From Stereocaulon alpinum (lineage: Eukaryota > Ascomycota > Lecanoromycetes > Lecanorales > Stereocaulaceae), in the NCBI GenBank assembly GCA_018257865.1, contig JAEUBA010000001.1:496001-560000 (forward strand): a DNA stretch of 64,000 nt, read 5' to 3'. The notes below the pieces were generated by a model that made no database searches, was not told the origin of the DNA, and saw only the letters and a program-made list of their open reading frames with translations. A program made the position numbers and the translations under genes. This document shows, piece after piece, positions 10,378 through 22,122 of the stretch; positions within the stretch are counted from its first letter, which is position 1; each line of letters starts with the position of its first letter.

Positions 10378-12411
10378 TATTACGCTCGTGGTGCTAAAAA
10401 GACCACAGCATCTCTGCTAAGGTGTAGTATGCATTGACTGATTGGGGGCTATCGTAACCCTTGGCGCCCTTATTCCGAACGTGAGCAGGCGTGACCCAGG
10501 CGCAACTTTAGCTCCGGCTGCAGCGCCACAGCCGCCTCAGTGATTGAGCATTCGTTCTTCACTCCCCGTGCATTTTCACAGTGATGACATGCATACAGCC
10601 CAAGCATATACGCATGTGGGTTGCAATTGTCCTTCCAAACGCCGTCGCCACCATTCGCACAGAGGATCAAAAGCCCGGTTTCGCAGAGCGGCGCACGATC
10701 TGTTGCCATGAGTTGCTGAGCGTACGAACAACAGCGGGCAACACTGCGTCTTCTTTTGACTACACCGACCATTGGCCTTGCATGGTCTCCCATACCTAGG
10801 GAGAAGCTTGACGCTCAGATAGCCTAGCCTAGCCTCGGGCTTGTGACTCCATCTCCTTCACAAGCGCTATTGATTGTTCCATCTGCGGAGTGCATGTCTT
10901 CCATCCAAGTATGCTATCTTTCATCTAGGACAAATACATGTTGGGCTGTGACTGTCATTACGCCTATCTTGACAAGTTATAAGTCTCTATTGCGATCCCT
11001 AGGTCCAGCTCTCTCTCGCAGAGAGTGTATTCTATATTCTCGATAAAGGCCCCAAACCTTCAAGCACCCGCAGTTTCTCGAGTATTCCAGATGCTAACAT
11101 TCCAGGTCTCGGAGTACGGCGTGGTGTCACTGTTAATTTCTCGATCGATGGTTCTAGGTGATCTTACCATTGTTAATAATACTGCACGCCACCTAGTCTA
11201 GCATAGCCACTAGCTGTTGCTGTCAATAGATTAACGAGGACAGGCTCGGAGACTTAGACATGCGCCTTTCCAGCTTCGGCGCTCGAGTCTCGCCCACTGA
11301 GGGATCTTTATTAGAAAAGATTGCTTTATGAAGGCCACCTCGGACTATTCATTGTCTTCAGTCCGCCTTGCTGGATTATGCTCATGCTGATCTGGGAGAA
11401 ATTGCAGCTGACCTATTCCTAGAGCTGTCTGCCAGAGGACGTATGTAAAGCCGAAAATAGCTGGAGTGTCGGACAGCTCAGACCATTGTTGCTGCTGGCA
11501 TTACCTCCTACCGCAGCATTGCACGCTTACTTTAGTTCGCAGAATGCCCACAGTAGCGAATGACCTTGACTTCAAAACAAAAATACGCTCACCCGGAAAT
11601 GGAGGTCACTCGTCAGCGCGGCGCATTGGTCAGGATTCGCGTGCTTCGTGAAAAGGTGTGGATGTACAACAAGTATTTCAACACGGCCTTCGAAATAAGT
11701 GTTTGACTAGACTATCCGACCATAAACGGTATATCACCAACCCAGGAACGAAGCTGGATTCTATGGCGGACATTGAAACGGACTGCCGGTCCGCAACTGA
11801 GATATGGCCTGCTGTTCAGCGCCAACCAAGACAATCGAACCCTCCGACGCGCAGTGTACGGCACTTTGGGTTAGTAAAAATTGCTTCCGAACTACGTCTA
11901 GGAAAGAGCTTAGGGATCACTCACGGTGGGAAGACTATCACTAAAGATCTCTACTTGTTACTTTCGTTCAAGTCCTTAGGTCTTTTCGTGATCCTTGATG
12001 TAGTAGGCGAGTCACTTTCCTCGCCTGATCGACGATTACTGGCCCGCATCTGTTTGGGCATTATGACTACGTGCATTTCATCGGAGTCTACCCTGGTACG
12101 CCTGTGATTGGGTCCTTGCTTGTATTGCCTGTTGGGAGGATCCTTTCGTAGAATGACAGGATGAACCAGGAATTGCACGGGCTAGATGCATGTGATGTTG
12201 TGACTCACAGGACGCAAAACATGATCCATGTGATCACCGTATCTTGCCTGAGTATTGGCGCGACTTGTTCGGGATCTATTACGTATACCGAAACCCTCAG
12301 TAGCTACAACTACTACCCCCAACCGAAGCGCCGTGAAACTACAAGCATAAATTCTGCAAATGATCCGTTGATTGACTATATGCTAACCTACACGACATGG
12401 ATGAATAGCAG
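10378..12411. other. Gene-poor stretch, nothing recognised
   Basis: Two kilobases without a supportable gene. The longest frames (minus 10470-10793; plus 11658-12107) show no domain, signal peptide or conserved motif, and their compositions are mixed. It presumably includes the ALG13 promoter next to 10377. Confidence 0.4.
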
Positions 12412-12898
12412 CTACGAAGCCCTCTGCTCCTCACCATTCAACGCCTTCAGAACCCAGATAAACAAAAGCCCAAACAGCCATCTAGCCAACCTAAAAACCC
12501 AATCAATTAACCTTGATATTATCCCGAACGCCACATGAGCGACAGCCATAGCAAACATCATGGCAAGGTCCCCAAGCAAAAACGCAACAATGGAGAAAAC
12601 CAGCGCGTACCACCAGGGCACCACAAGGCAAGTGTTCGCAACGGGGTAGATGGACCAAGCACCCGCGGTGTTGTCATCAAGCGTTCCTGATGCGCAGATT
12701 TGGAAGTTGAGGGTGCGCATATAGTTGTTGCGGATGAAGTGGGCGGTATGATTGCTAAAGGGCATGTCCGGCTGCGCGCTCGTGAAACGGGCCCAGAGGT
12801 AGGAGGGCCCTGACATGAATGATGTCGCAAAAGTGGTCAAAGCAATATTGACGTCGTAGTGCTTCGCATAGAACAAGATGTTGTGTAGGATTTCGGAG
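12412..12898 (-). CDS. Hypothetical membrane protein, 3' exon
   Basis: A 3'-terminal exon of about 160 codons, entered through a plausible acceptor (ATTACAG ending at 12899) and ending in TAG at 12414-12412. The first part is polar and aromatic (YDVNIALTTFATSF, FSNHTAHFIRNNYM). The second half is strongly hydrophobic, with two or three predicted membrane helices (VPWWYALVFSIVAFLLG, MFAMAVAHVAFG, WLFGLLFIWVL). I do not recognise the family. The upstream exon with the start codon was not found; the nearest ATG inside the exon is at 12876. It could be a real multi-exon gene, a recent fragment, or chance. Confidence 0.35.
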
Positions 12899-13952
12899 CT
12901 GTAATAGTATCAAGAGAAGGTTATGCTGGGAGCCATTCGGGTTTTAGGGCTTTCGTGATTTGTCGCAATGAGATGTTGTTCTACAACTCTTTGTTCCATC
13001 AACAACATAAAGACAGCTCAGCAAATGGCGGGCAATACAAGAGGTGACCAACGAGCGCTTGTCAAACACAATAGGTGCAACAAAGGCAGTGGTCAGAGAC
13101 CGCAAGAGATCTCTGAGGCCCAGAATAATGACTCTTCTATGATTCGCTTTACAAGACCAATCTTATTCGAGAATGGAAAAATTCATCATGTTTCTCCTTT
13201 ATCAGCATATTGCGTTCTTCCATCGGGCTTGCGTTTCAAGGCGGATATATTGCGTTTCGAACGGCCAGTAACAGTCGCGGGATCGATCTTCGAGCGTAAA
13301 TACGTGATGGCGATACTGACTCCTTTTCTTTCACAGCTTTGTACTTGATATCTCAATAATCAATCTTCCTGTCGCTAACAATCTAGCTCGGTTCTGACTT
13401 GACTTCGAAAAAGCGGACGTGGAGATCAGTGACATAATCACAATAGGAGTGCAAATTTGCGGCTTCCGCTCTGAGTCCGTTCACAGGTTCTACTTATTGA
13501 GTACATGAAGATACGGAGATTGGGGGGGACATAGTGATTGTGTCCAGGAGGGCCAAGGTCGAAAAATCTCGCTGTATTAAGAACAAACGCAGGAAGCCAG
13601 TCAACTCTTTATAACATATTATTGAGTGGCAAAATTTTGTAGGCTGAAATGGATCATGCATTGATACGTAAGTTTTCTTGCGAAAACTTGCTGCTTATGC
13701 CAGTGAGGAGTTGTATCGTTCGGCGACTTCGGACCTCGGGAAATTCTCGGGCCGGTCTAGTGTTTATCCTGTAAGATCAGCAGTCCGAGGTCATGCTTGT
13801 TTGTCAAGAAACGAGCCGCCTGAAATCCTGATTCCTATGCTCAGACAAGCCGCTGTGAATTATGCCTGAGCCCGACTTCTCGCTGATCAGAATAAGACGG
13901 CCAGCGTTGGTGGTGTAATTCCAGAACTTAAGCCGGAACAATCCTAGTCGCT
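12899..13952. other. Intergenic, OSH3 upstream region
   Basis: About 1 kb before the OSH3-type start. It may contain a missing 5' exon of the minus-strand membrane protein, but I found no donor with matching phase. The region next to 13953 is the likely OSH3 promoter. No repeats or RNA genes were seen. Confidence 0.4.
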
Positions 13953-16900
13953 ATGGCGGGCATGGAACAACTTGAAATTCATAGCAAGGTATGGACCATG
14001 GTATATTTTGATCACACTGGCTGATATACTTGTGAAGTCTTACCTAGTTCGCTGGGTCAATGTCAAGGGCGAGCACACGATATCCTGGAGCATACGACCA
14101 GACAAGAAGTCAATCAACTTCGGTATCTTCAAGCACCCTGGCTCTGGCTCTGCCCCAACTCCTAAACTCCCATCATCAACCTTCGAACCACCACCAACTC
14201 CAGCTTTGCGCCCGGAAGATACTACCCAGGAATTCAACGCTTCGAGAAACGCGTCATCCACGGCGACAGAGAAGCTTAAGAGCATAGGACTGAAGCCAAT
14301 ATCGTGGTATGGGACATGTGAAGCCAACAGAGTATCTACGGGAACCTATGATGTTCCTCCAAATGAAGGAGGAATGTATGCCTTGGTTTTCGACAACACT
14401 TTTGCCAAGTCATTCGCAAAGTCAGCAACGTTTGTCCTGCTGACTTACCCTACAAATGCGCCTCCACAAGCAAACCACCACATGCATCACATACAAAGCT
14501 CGTCTGAAAGCACATCAAGCCTGAAAGACACGTCGAACACCAGAAAAGTTCCATTGAAACGTGGCTCGTCGGAATCTGTCAGCCAGCTTGCCCCATCTTC
14601 AACACAAACCCACCGAGGCTCCGACGAGCTCCGGAAAAAGGGTCCAGATGAGAGCCAGACTAGCATTGGGTCGAACTTTTTTACTGGTGTGTTGCAGAAG
14701 AGACGCCGGAAGAGGCATCAGGGCTGGGCCCGCAGATTCTTTTCTCTCGATTACGCCTCAGCTACACTTTCATACTACCAAAATCGGAACACACAGGCGG
14801 TAAGAGGCTCAGTGCCGCTATCACTAGCTGCTATCGGCGCCAATGCGAAGACGAGACAAATTAGTATAGACTCCGGCGCTGAGATATGGCACCTGAAGGC
14901 TGGGTGTCTCAAGGATTTCGAAGCGTGGAAACGTGCTTTAGAGATCGCGAGGACACCTGCAAGTCCAGCTACACCAGCTCACGTAACGAGGGCAAACTCT
15001 CTTAGTAGAAGAACATCTAATGCACCGTTCAACCCCGAAGATGAGATAGTATGGTCGAAGGTCGAGGATATTGTAAGACGAGTCCGAGATTCACGAGATG
15101 CAGCAAGAAGTTTGGCTATAGATACTGACCCAAAGTATTTACGATTGGGCACACCGCAGCCAGCCTTTGCGCGTCAGGACTCGAATCCTATGTCCAGCGC
15201 GTCGAGCAACTCTGGGAGTCCATCTGAGCAAAGCTTGCCCAACGGATACTTCGGCGAGAACGAACGGAAACCATTTTGGAAGCGTAAGCAAAGCAGCGAT
15301 AGGGCGATACCGGGTTCCTATCGAAGCTTTTCTGCGACACCGTCTACGAAGTCTGTAAAGACCGGTACCCCTCCTCCAATCAGAACAACATCTGTCGTTG
15401 GCGAAAACAAGCCACTAGAAAGTCATCCCGAGGAGGAGGGCTTGCACGAGCGCTGCTTGTCCTTACTACGAGAGCTCGATGCCATTGTAGCAGATTTCGA
15501 TTCGCTCATAACCGAAAGCAAGCAGCGCCGAGCGCCTCCGATATCGATAACAGCCTCTCGATACAGTATCGATACGCAAGGAGATGAGGAGTTCTTTGAT
15601 GCTGAAGGAGCGGATGAGTCACAGCTGCTAAACATCCATCACGAATCGGATGAAGAAGGTGATGAAGAGGACCATGATTTCGACAGCGACGGCGAATCAT
15701 CTGCTAGCGATGTCGAAGAGCCAAGAAGTGCAGGGCAACGGAAGACATCGCCGCGTAGAGCTACACCGGCGTTTCCTGCTAAGCCGAAATCACTCACACC
15801 ACTGCCTGCACAGAATGTTAAAAGAAGAACCACAGTATCTACGCCTACAATCATGCCTCCCAGCTTGATCGGCTTCTTCCGCAAGAATGTAGGGAAAGAC
15901 CTCTCTACGATATCAATGCCTGTTTCGGCGAATGAGCCGATCTCTCTCCTTCAACGTGTCTCCGAATCACTGGAATATTCGACTCTTCTCGACGAGGCTG
16001 CAAGCCAGCCCAAGTCGAATAACGAAGTCTTAATCTATGTTACCGCGTTTGCAATCTCACAGCTCTCCAGTGCACGCGTCAAAGAGCGCTCTATTCGGAA
16101 ACCATTCAATCCCATGCTCGGCGAAACCTTTGAACTTGTACGTGAAGACAGAGGTTTCCGCTTCATCGCTGAAAAGGTTTCCCATCGTCCTATCCGAATG
16201 GCGTGCCAGGCCGAAAGCGAGAAGTGGACCATCTCACACTCACCTTTACCTACCCAGAAGTTCTGGGGCAAGTCTGCTGAGCTGATCACTGAGGGCAAGT
16301 TTCGAATCACCCTATATCCGTCAGGCGACCGATTCAGCTGGACTCCTGCGACAAATTTCCTGCGAAATATCATTGCCGGAGAGAAATATGTCGAGCCTGT
16401 AGGTACCATGCTTGTCGTCAATGAGTCTACAGGTGAAAAAGCCATTGTAACCTTCAAAGCCAAGGGCATGTTCTCTGGTCGCAGCGAAGACGTCGGAGTC
16501 CAGACCTTCGACTCATACGGTGATGAGCTACCTCTCGGCTTAACCGGCAAATGGACCTCCTCCCTACATATCACCGAGCATGGGAATGTGAGGTTCAACG
16601 AGCCTCCCGTCTGGGAGGTAGCCGACTTACCCGAGAACGCCGCCAAACGCTACGGATTTACTACTTTCGCCGCTTCTCTGAACGAGATCACGGTACTCGA
16701 GGAAGGCAGGCTACCACCTACAGATAGTAGACTGCGACCTGATCAGCGCGCCGTAGAAGATGGTGACCTAGATACCGCAGAAGCAGTGAAAGCGAAATTG
16801 GAGGACGCGCAGCGAAGCAGACGAAAAGCTATGGAAGAAGGCGCTACAACGTGGGTGCCGAAATGGTTTGAGAGAGTTGAGGGTGCGGATGGGGGTGAGG

Positions 16901-16995
16901 AAGTATGGGTTGCTAAAGGAGGCAGAGAGAACTACTGGGAGCAGCGAAGTAGAGGACAATGGGAGGGAGTGGAGAAAGTTTTCGATATTGATTGA
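13953..16995 (+). CDS. OSH3: OSH3-type oxysterol-binding protein (GOLD-PH-ORD)
   Basis: Lipid-transfer protein of the OSBP family acting at ER-plasma membrane contacts. Exon 1 is 13953-13988 (12 codons); a 49-nt GT-AG intron follows; exon 2 is 14038-16995; total 997 residues. The short first exon restores the family N-terminus (MEQLEIHSKSYLVRWVN). Order: GOLD domain with the KKSINFGIFKHPG segment (about 13-155), Ser-rich linker, PH domain (about 228-320, LQKRRRKRHQGWARRFF), disordered linker with an FFAT-like VAP-binding core EEFFDAEG near residue 530 in an acidic stretch, then the sterol/PI4P-binding ORD (about 615-985). The ORD has SLEYSTLLDEA and KPFNPMLGETFEL. The family EQVSHHPP motif is EKVSHRP here, so the second His is Arg. 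The FFAT core suggests tethering to ER VAP proteins, as for yeast Osh3. An in-frame start inside the intron at 13972 is rejected because it loses the conserved N-terminus. Confidence 0.93.
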
Positions 16996-17354
16996 TACCT
17001 GTTCATGAGCTAGAGTGTGGTTTTTTGATGTACAGAAATGGCAACCAGGTTGTTAATGTTTCCAACCACGTTAGGAGCCTGGTGATGGGATCTGTACACT
17101 AGCTTGCGACACAATATCCGCAATGATTTGCCGAAAAAAAGACCAAGCGCTGAAGACTTCTACGCAATGCAATGCGCAGAAAGAGGGAAAGGAAATGTTT
17201 GTGAATAGCAAGTTGCGCCTACATTGCGGCTCTGATGCAGCTGAAACGCGCGAGCAACAACGTCAAAGAGGCGACGGAGAACTATCAACCAAAACCTGTG
17301 ATATTCCTCCGGAATGTGATCTGCTGCACTGATCTGCTGCACTGATCTGCTACA
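16996..17354. other. Intergenic between OSH3 and small secreted gene
   Basis: A 359-bp spacer holding the OSH3 3' region and the promoter of the small secreted gene. The only structure seen is the 13-bp direct repeat at 17318-17353, described separately. Confidence 0.5.
17318..17353 (+). repeat. 13-bp direct repeat next to start codon
   Basis: The unit gatctgctgcact occurs twice in perfect tandem (17318-17330, 17331-17343), followed by a partial third copy (17344-17353), one base before the ATG at 17355. It lies in the presumed 5' UTR and would alter leader length between isolates if it slips. Confidence 0.85.
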
Positions 17355-18246
17355 ATGAAAATCCTTGATGCTCCCTATCTTACAATCGCAATCGCACTCC
17401 AGCTCTGCAGCAGTTTCGCAGCCTCGCTCCCTGCCCTCGCCGCCCCAAACTCGTTGATTCACAGCAGCACAAATGAGAACCTCACCCTCCCATTGAACCT
17501 CACTTACAGCGCCTCATGGCTGTACGTCGAATGCTCCCAGAACGGCAAAAGCGGACTACCAGCCACTGACATCCACGACAGCACGCTCCCCTCCGACCCC
17601 TGGAACATGGCGGTCGCAAGCTCAATACCTGGCCAGTCACTCACGTTCTCCCACTATGGCGCTTTGCTTGAGGAGTAGGTCGTCTCCTCCCTAGGCTTTA
17701 AAGCTCTACTCCGTCCCTAGCTGCGATCCTCGTTTGACTCGATGCCTAGATTCATTACCATACGCACCTTGCTCGAGGCCACCGACGACGTTATATACCA
17801 TCAGCACCGACCGGGCGGAGCTGAGATGCGCATGGGAACACGAGATGTTCAGTACAGTGTTGGCGGCAATGTCATACTCATTGTGTGGCCGGGTAGTCAG
17901 ATGACGTGTGCGTACTTTCGGGCTCATTTTTTACTCTGTGGGGAAGATTGGCTCAGGACTTGAGCTCCCTGGAGATGTCTCAGCTTTTTTCTGCTAGCTA
18001 ATAAGAGCAATGCTGATTCTGAAATGTGCTTAGGGACGATGTGGGGGAGTACAATTAGAGGCGTTACAGAATTCTTGGTGAGATGGGCGTTTGTGGAGGT
18101 CAGATTCAAGATTTATGTTTCTGGGTATGTGGGGGCTGTGGGGGAGGGTAGGTTGCTGATTGCTTAGGGTCGAGTTGCGGGGTAAGATGGATTGTAGACT
18201 GGGGAATGGAAGTAGTGAGAGCATGGAAGGAGAACAAAAGATCTGA
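17355..18246 (+). CDS. Small secreted protein, four exons
   Basis: Predicted secreted protein of 215 residues: exons 17355-17674, 17750-17907, 18034-18124 and 18168-18246, all GT-AG with consistent phases. A signal peptide is clear (MKILDAPYLTIAIALQL, small residues after position 20). The mature part has N-glycosylation sequons (NLTLP, NLTYS) and an early Cys in YVECSQNGK. It continues with DVIYHQHRPGGAEMRMGT and a Trp-rich stretch (MTWTMWGSTIRGVTEFLV). This layout is common among fungal secreted hypotheticals of about 200 residues; I know no function. Two Cys are visible (YVECSQ and MDCRLG), enough for one disulfide. Reading straight from exon 1 ends in a TAG at 17676-17678 that overlaps the splice donor, so retention of intron 1 would yield a truncated protein of 107 residues. 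Confidence 0.7.
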
Positions 18247-19441
18247 GTCATTCCCTAGGGTATTCGAAGTCTTCAGAGATGTCTGGCAAAGATGTCAAGA
18301 CGCAGACGAGTACATAGAGCATGGAATGTATTCGGCAACAGGTGGTCTCTTAGACCTCAGCCAATGAAAGAGCTAACGACTCCTATATGTGTTAGAGGTC
18401 CGAATTGTGCCTGTCGGTGTACGTACCCACTAAGATAAAAACAGTTAAATGTCCGGAATACGCGATCAGCAATCCGGTCAGCTTGTTTATGTGGAGACGT
18501 TGAAAGGATATTTGACGTAGGAGACATGCCCAGCGAGCCAAGCAGCCTCGGTGAGGTGAAAGGACATTGCACTCAGCCGCCAAGTTGCTAGTGCTCCGAA
18601 TACTTACGAGGTCAGGACACCTTCGACGAATATCCTGTTAATTCTTGCGAAGCTATAAATTGCTCCAAGGCAACGAAGTGGGGATTAAAAATAGCATTAC
18701 GAGCCGAAAGCTGCTAAGCGCCTTGCAGGGTGACCCCCGAGCCCCCCAAGGCTATTACGTATAACTTGTGATTTAATGATTTCCAAGATGCAGAAATCTA
18801 TGATAATAGGGAGTTGAATTACATAGGTCACATTTGCGCACAAAACCTCGGATTCCCGTGGGCTTACGTGTTCCATAGTAGTGTTCCAGGTCGTAAAGCT
18901 GACTGTGTAGAGAGCTGTGTCGCCAAATAGGGTCAGTGCAGTGGATTCTTCCTGGATACCTCGGCAGCCCAGAAAGCTGAAGATTGCAGGCTGCGGCGTG
19001 AGCGGCGCAGCATCTTTGACGGCCCGTTCCGCCTATAGATGCTGGTTTTTAGCATGAGAACATCGTCCTATCAGCAATCTTCTTCCTTAGAACATGCTAA
19101 AAACAATACCTGAAACATAAGTAGACTTTCTCCGACGCGCTGGGACTAGTTGTGGAGCTTAGAAATGCCTGCCGGCAAGATGGGGCATCACGCACGACCC
19201 CTACAATCCTGCAGGATTCCGGTATGCATGCAGGCTTCGTGCCTGAACCCATTCTGGAAGGTTTCCGTGAGCGATAACAATCGGTCAGGCTTTCAGCTCT
19301 TCGCTCTCAATTTTTTAATACAAGTGGAGGTTACCCTGGAACCTGTTTCTCCCGCAATCAGCTTGAGTATAGCGCTGTTTCAATTGTTCAGTATCAGCTT
19401 CTCGCTACGCTCGCTACACTTCACTCTCTGTCAATTGCATT
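18247..19441. other. Intergenic, nothing recognised
   Basis: 1.2 kb between two secreted-protein genes. Minus-strand frames at 18357-18583 have no motif. I see no transposon ends, tRNA or long repeat. Confidence 0.4.
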
Positions 19442-22122
19442 ATGTTGGTTCTCCTCTTCGCTTCTGCGCACTTTCTGTGCGCTGTCCAGGCGTCAGCATT
19501 TCCTTCGTTAAGTACGTCTGAGCTCTCAAGTCATCATCGTGGAATATAGTCCTCACAACTGATGTCCCACCTAGCCAGCTTTGGCAATGCTACAACGGTG
19601 TCTCCCTCTGGAGCAGCAGTGACAGGATGTGTACAAGATTGTACGCGGGCCTCGGCGGATCTCTATTACATCTCGTGGTTACAGATGAGCATTACCGCGA
19701 CTTATACAGCAGAGACACTCTTGTATATCGTCAACAACAGAACGAACAGTACAAGGACATCCACCATCCAGAACACTGAGATCAATTCCAACAAAATTAG
19801 CCCTCCTAATAGTACGAATGATGCAGGCACTGTGACCACATCTATCTCATTAGAGGACGGAAGAGTTGTGTTCGCGTACGTCGTTTGATCCGAGACTCTG
19901 AGATGCGATCTAACGCAGCCTTGTATAGGACGTATCCTACCGACGTTTATGAGGATTACCCATCAACTTACTCATTCTGCGGCACATTGCCAACAATCAT
20001 CAACGGGGACCCTACGTGCCTGCGAAACCCGTGCACTACTGGCCCTGCAATTGACTCTCAAGCCGGGATATATACATTCCCATCACACCCACCCCTTCCA
20101 GTGAGGAGCACGCAAGCCGATGTCGAAATAGCACGAGATCCTCGAGGCTGGACCTATGTGGCTATCACAGGAAAACCCTGTGGGGACGGTGATCTGGAGG
20201 ACATGTTCCCAGACCTGGGGGTTTACTCTTGTAGTCCTCCTTCTACATGTGTAGCGCCCGTGATGGCTCTCCAGACCGGTTTATATCTCACCGCGACTTC
20301 TACGTCCCTCGAGGTGGGTACACCGAGTCCTCAGGCTACGAGTGCTCCACCATCTTCGCTAAAGACAGACACTCCACCCCCGCCTATCAATAATCCAATC
20401 GGCAGTCCACCGCCCCCAGATCACGGGAGTCCGCCAGCTCCAGTCGCACCTGCGTCTGCAGATGCTCCACCTCCACCAATTACCGATACATCAAGCCCAG
20501 CTCCTGCAGCCGCAAATAAACCCGAGAGTGCACCAGCACCAGCCCCAGCTCACGTCTCACAACCACCTCTGCCACCCCAAGCAGCCGCAAACGTTCCAGC
20601 TACCAGTCTGCCACCTCCTAGTCAGCAAGCCCCGGGAAATGCAGCAAGCGTTCCACCTAAGCAACCGGCACTAGCTGCCAATCCATCCCCTCCGAATCAG
20701 CCAGCTCCAAGCAATGCACCAGCTCCAAGCAATGCACCAGCTCCAAGCAATGCACCAGCTCCAAGCAATGCACCAGCTCCAAGCAATGCACCAGCTCCAA
20801 GCAATGCACCAGCTCCAAGCAATGCACCAGCTCCGAATCAACAAGCCCCTGGAAATGCAGCAATCACTCCACCAAAGCAGCCAGCACCAGCAGCTAATCC
20901 TCCTGCTGCAACGATCATTCCAATAGCAGTGACTTCAACCAACAAACAAGGAATTGCCGTCCTCTCCACGACGCCAGTGCCTGCAATCCCAGTCTTACAT
21001 AGCACTATCAACGCCCAAGGCTCAGTAGCCGTCAGTACAAGCTTCTCCCAGCTAAAAGCCAACGCCCCCATAACCCTCGTCCTACAGCCCATAACATCCA
21101 CCAACGCCCAAGGCAGCATCATCATCACCAGTAGCTACACAGCAGCCATTCCAGTCCTTATAACAACCACAAACGCCCAAGGCCAACCTGTGATCTCCAT
21201 ATCCACGAGCTTCTCCCCAACACCCACTAACCTCCCTCCCACCCCAATAGCACTAATCCCCACCATAATAACAACCACAAACGCCCAAGGCAGCACCACA
21301 GTCTCCACAGCAACGGCAGCAATAATCCCCATTGCCATCACAACCACAAACGCCGCCGGCCAACGAATCGTCTCAACTTCTCTCTCCACAGCCCCCTTAA
21401 TCGCAACCGCAAATATCGTCCTAACAACCACAAACGCCCAAGGCATCCTCGTACCCTTCACGACCCACGTCTCAGCCATAATCCTAACAACCACAAACGC
21501 CCAGGGCTCACAAATAACCACAACCTCCCCCCTATTCCTGGCAACGACTCCAGCACCACTCATCACAATTGGGAACCAAGTCGTGACGGCAAATAGTGAG
21601 GGGCAATATATCATCGGCTACCAAACGCTGACGGCAGGCGGCGCTGTTACTGTTTCCGGGACACCTGTTTCTCTGGCGCCGGGGTATACGCAGGTTGTAA
21701 TGGGATCGAGCACGGAGGAGTTGGCGGGGTTGACTACGGCTGGGTTTGGGAAGGGACCGGGTGGAGGTGCGGGTGGGACAGAAGCACCACTCATCACAAT
21801 CGGCTCCCAAGTCATAACAGCAAACAGCGAGGGGCAATACATCATCGGTTCTCAAACACTTACTGCAGGCGGCGCTATCACTGTTTCTGGAACTCCTATC
21901 TCGCTGGCGCCGGGGGATACGGCCGTGGTTATTGGGACGAGCACGGAGGGGTTGGCGGGGTTGATTACGGCTGGGTTTGGAGCGGGGCCGGGTGGGATTG
22001 GAAATGGGAGCGTGGTAGCTTTTACTGGTGGTGCTGTGGATGGTGTGAGGGGGAGAGGGTTGTGGGCAGCATCAGCGGTTGTATTGCTCTGTATGGGAAT
22101 AGGGGCTGGGATGGTGTTGTGA
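19442..22122 (+). CDS. Large Pro/Thr-rich GPI-anchor-like surface protein
   Basis: Predicted cell-surface protein of 854 residues: exons 19442-19511, 19575-19875 and 19929-22122, introns of 63 and 53 nt with GTACGT donors. The signal peptide is MLVLLFASAHFLCAVQA. A Cys-containing N-terminal domain follows (to about residue 270: FCGTLPTIINGDPTCL, SCSPPSTCV). Then come a Pro/Ala-rich linker with seven identical APSNAP units, a block of repeated TTTNAQG motifs spaced about 20-35 residues, and two copies of a 77-residue module (LITIG.QV.TANSEGQYIIG, LTAGGA.TVSGTP.SLAPG). A Gly-rich tail ends in a hydrophobic segment (LWAASAVVLLCMGIGAGMVL) that fits a GPI-attachment signal. Without the first exon the protein lacks any secretion signal, which supports the splice model. 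The module is shared with the pseudogene at 2.28-4.17 kb. A wall or adhesion role is inferred from architecture only. Confidence 0.82.
20701..20826 (+). repeat. Seven perfect 18-bp tandem copies
   Basis: The 18-bp unit ccagctccaagcaatgca is present seven times without a single difference. It encodes APSNAP repeats in the Pro-rich linker of the surface protein. The flanking sequence (ccagctccgaatcaa and similar) shows diverged units on both sides. Perfect identity, including third codon positions, suggests recent expansion. Confidence 0.95.
21553..22014 (+). repeat. 231-bp in-frame tandem duplication
   Basis: Two adjacent copies of a 231-bp (77-codon) unit, starting at 21553 and 21784. Each encodes an LITIG-x-QV module ending in a Gly-rich linker. 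The copies differ at many synonymous sites, so this duplication is older than the 18-bp array upstream. Confidence 0.85.

Noticed and set aside
11658..12107. Plus-strand 149-codon open frame
   Set aside because: No motif, no splice-linked neighbour, mixed composition; likely chance.
16035..16646. Minus-strand 203-codon open frame
   Set aside because: Antisense shadow of the conserved OSH3 ORD domain.
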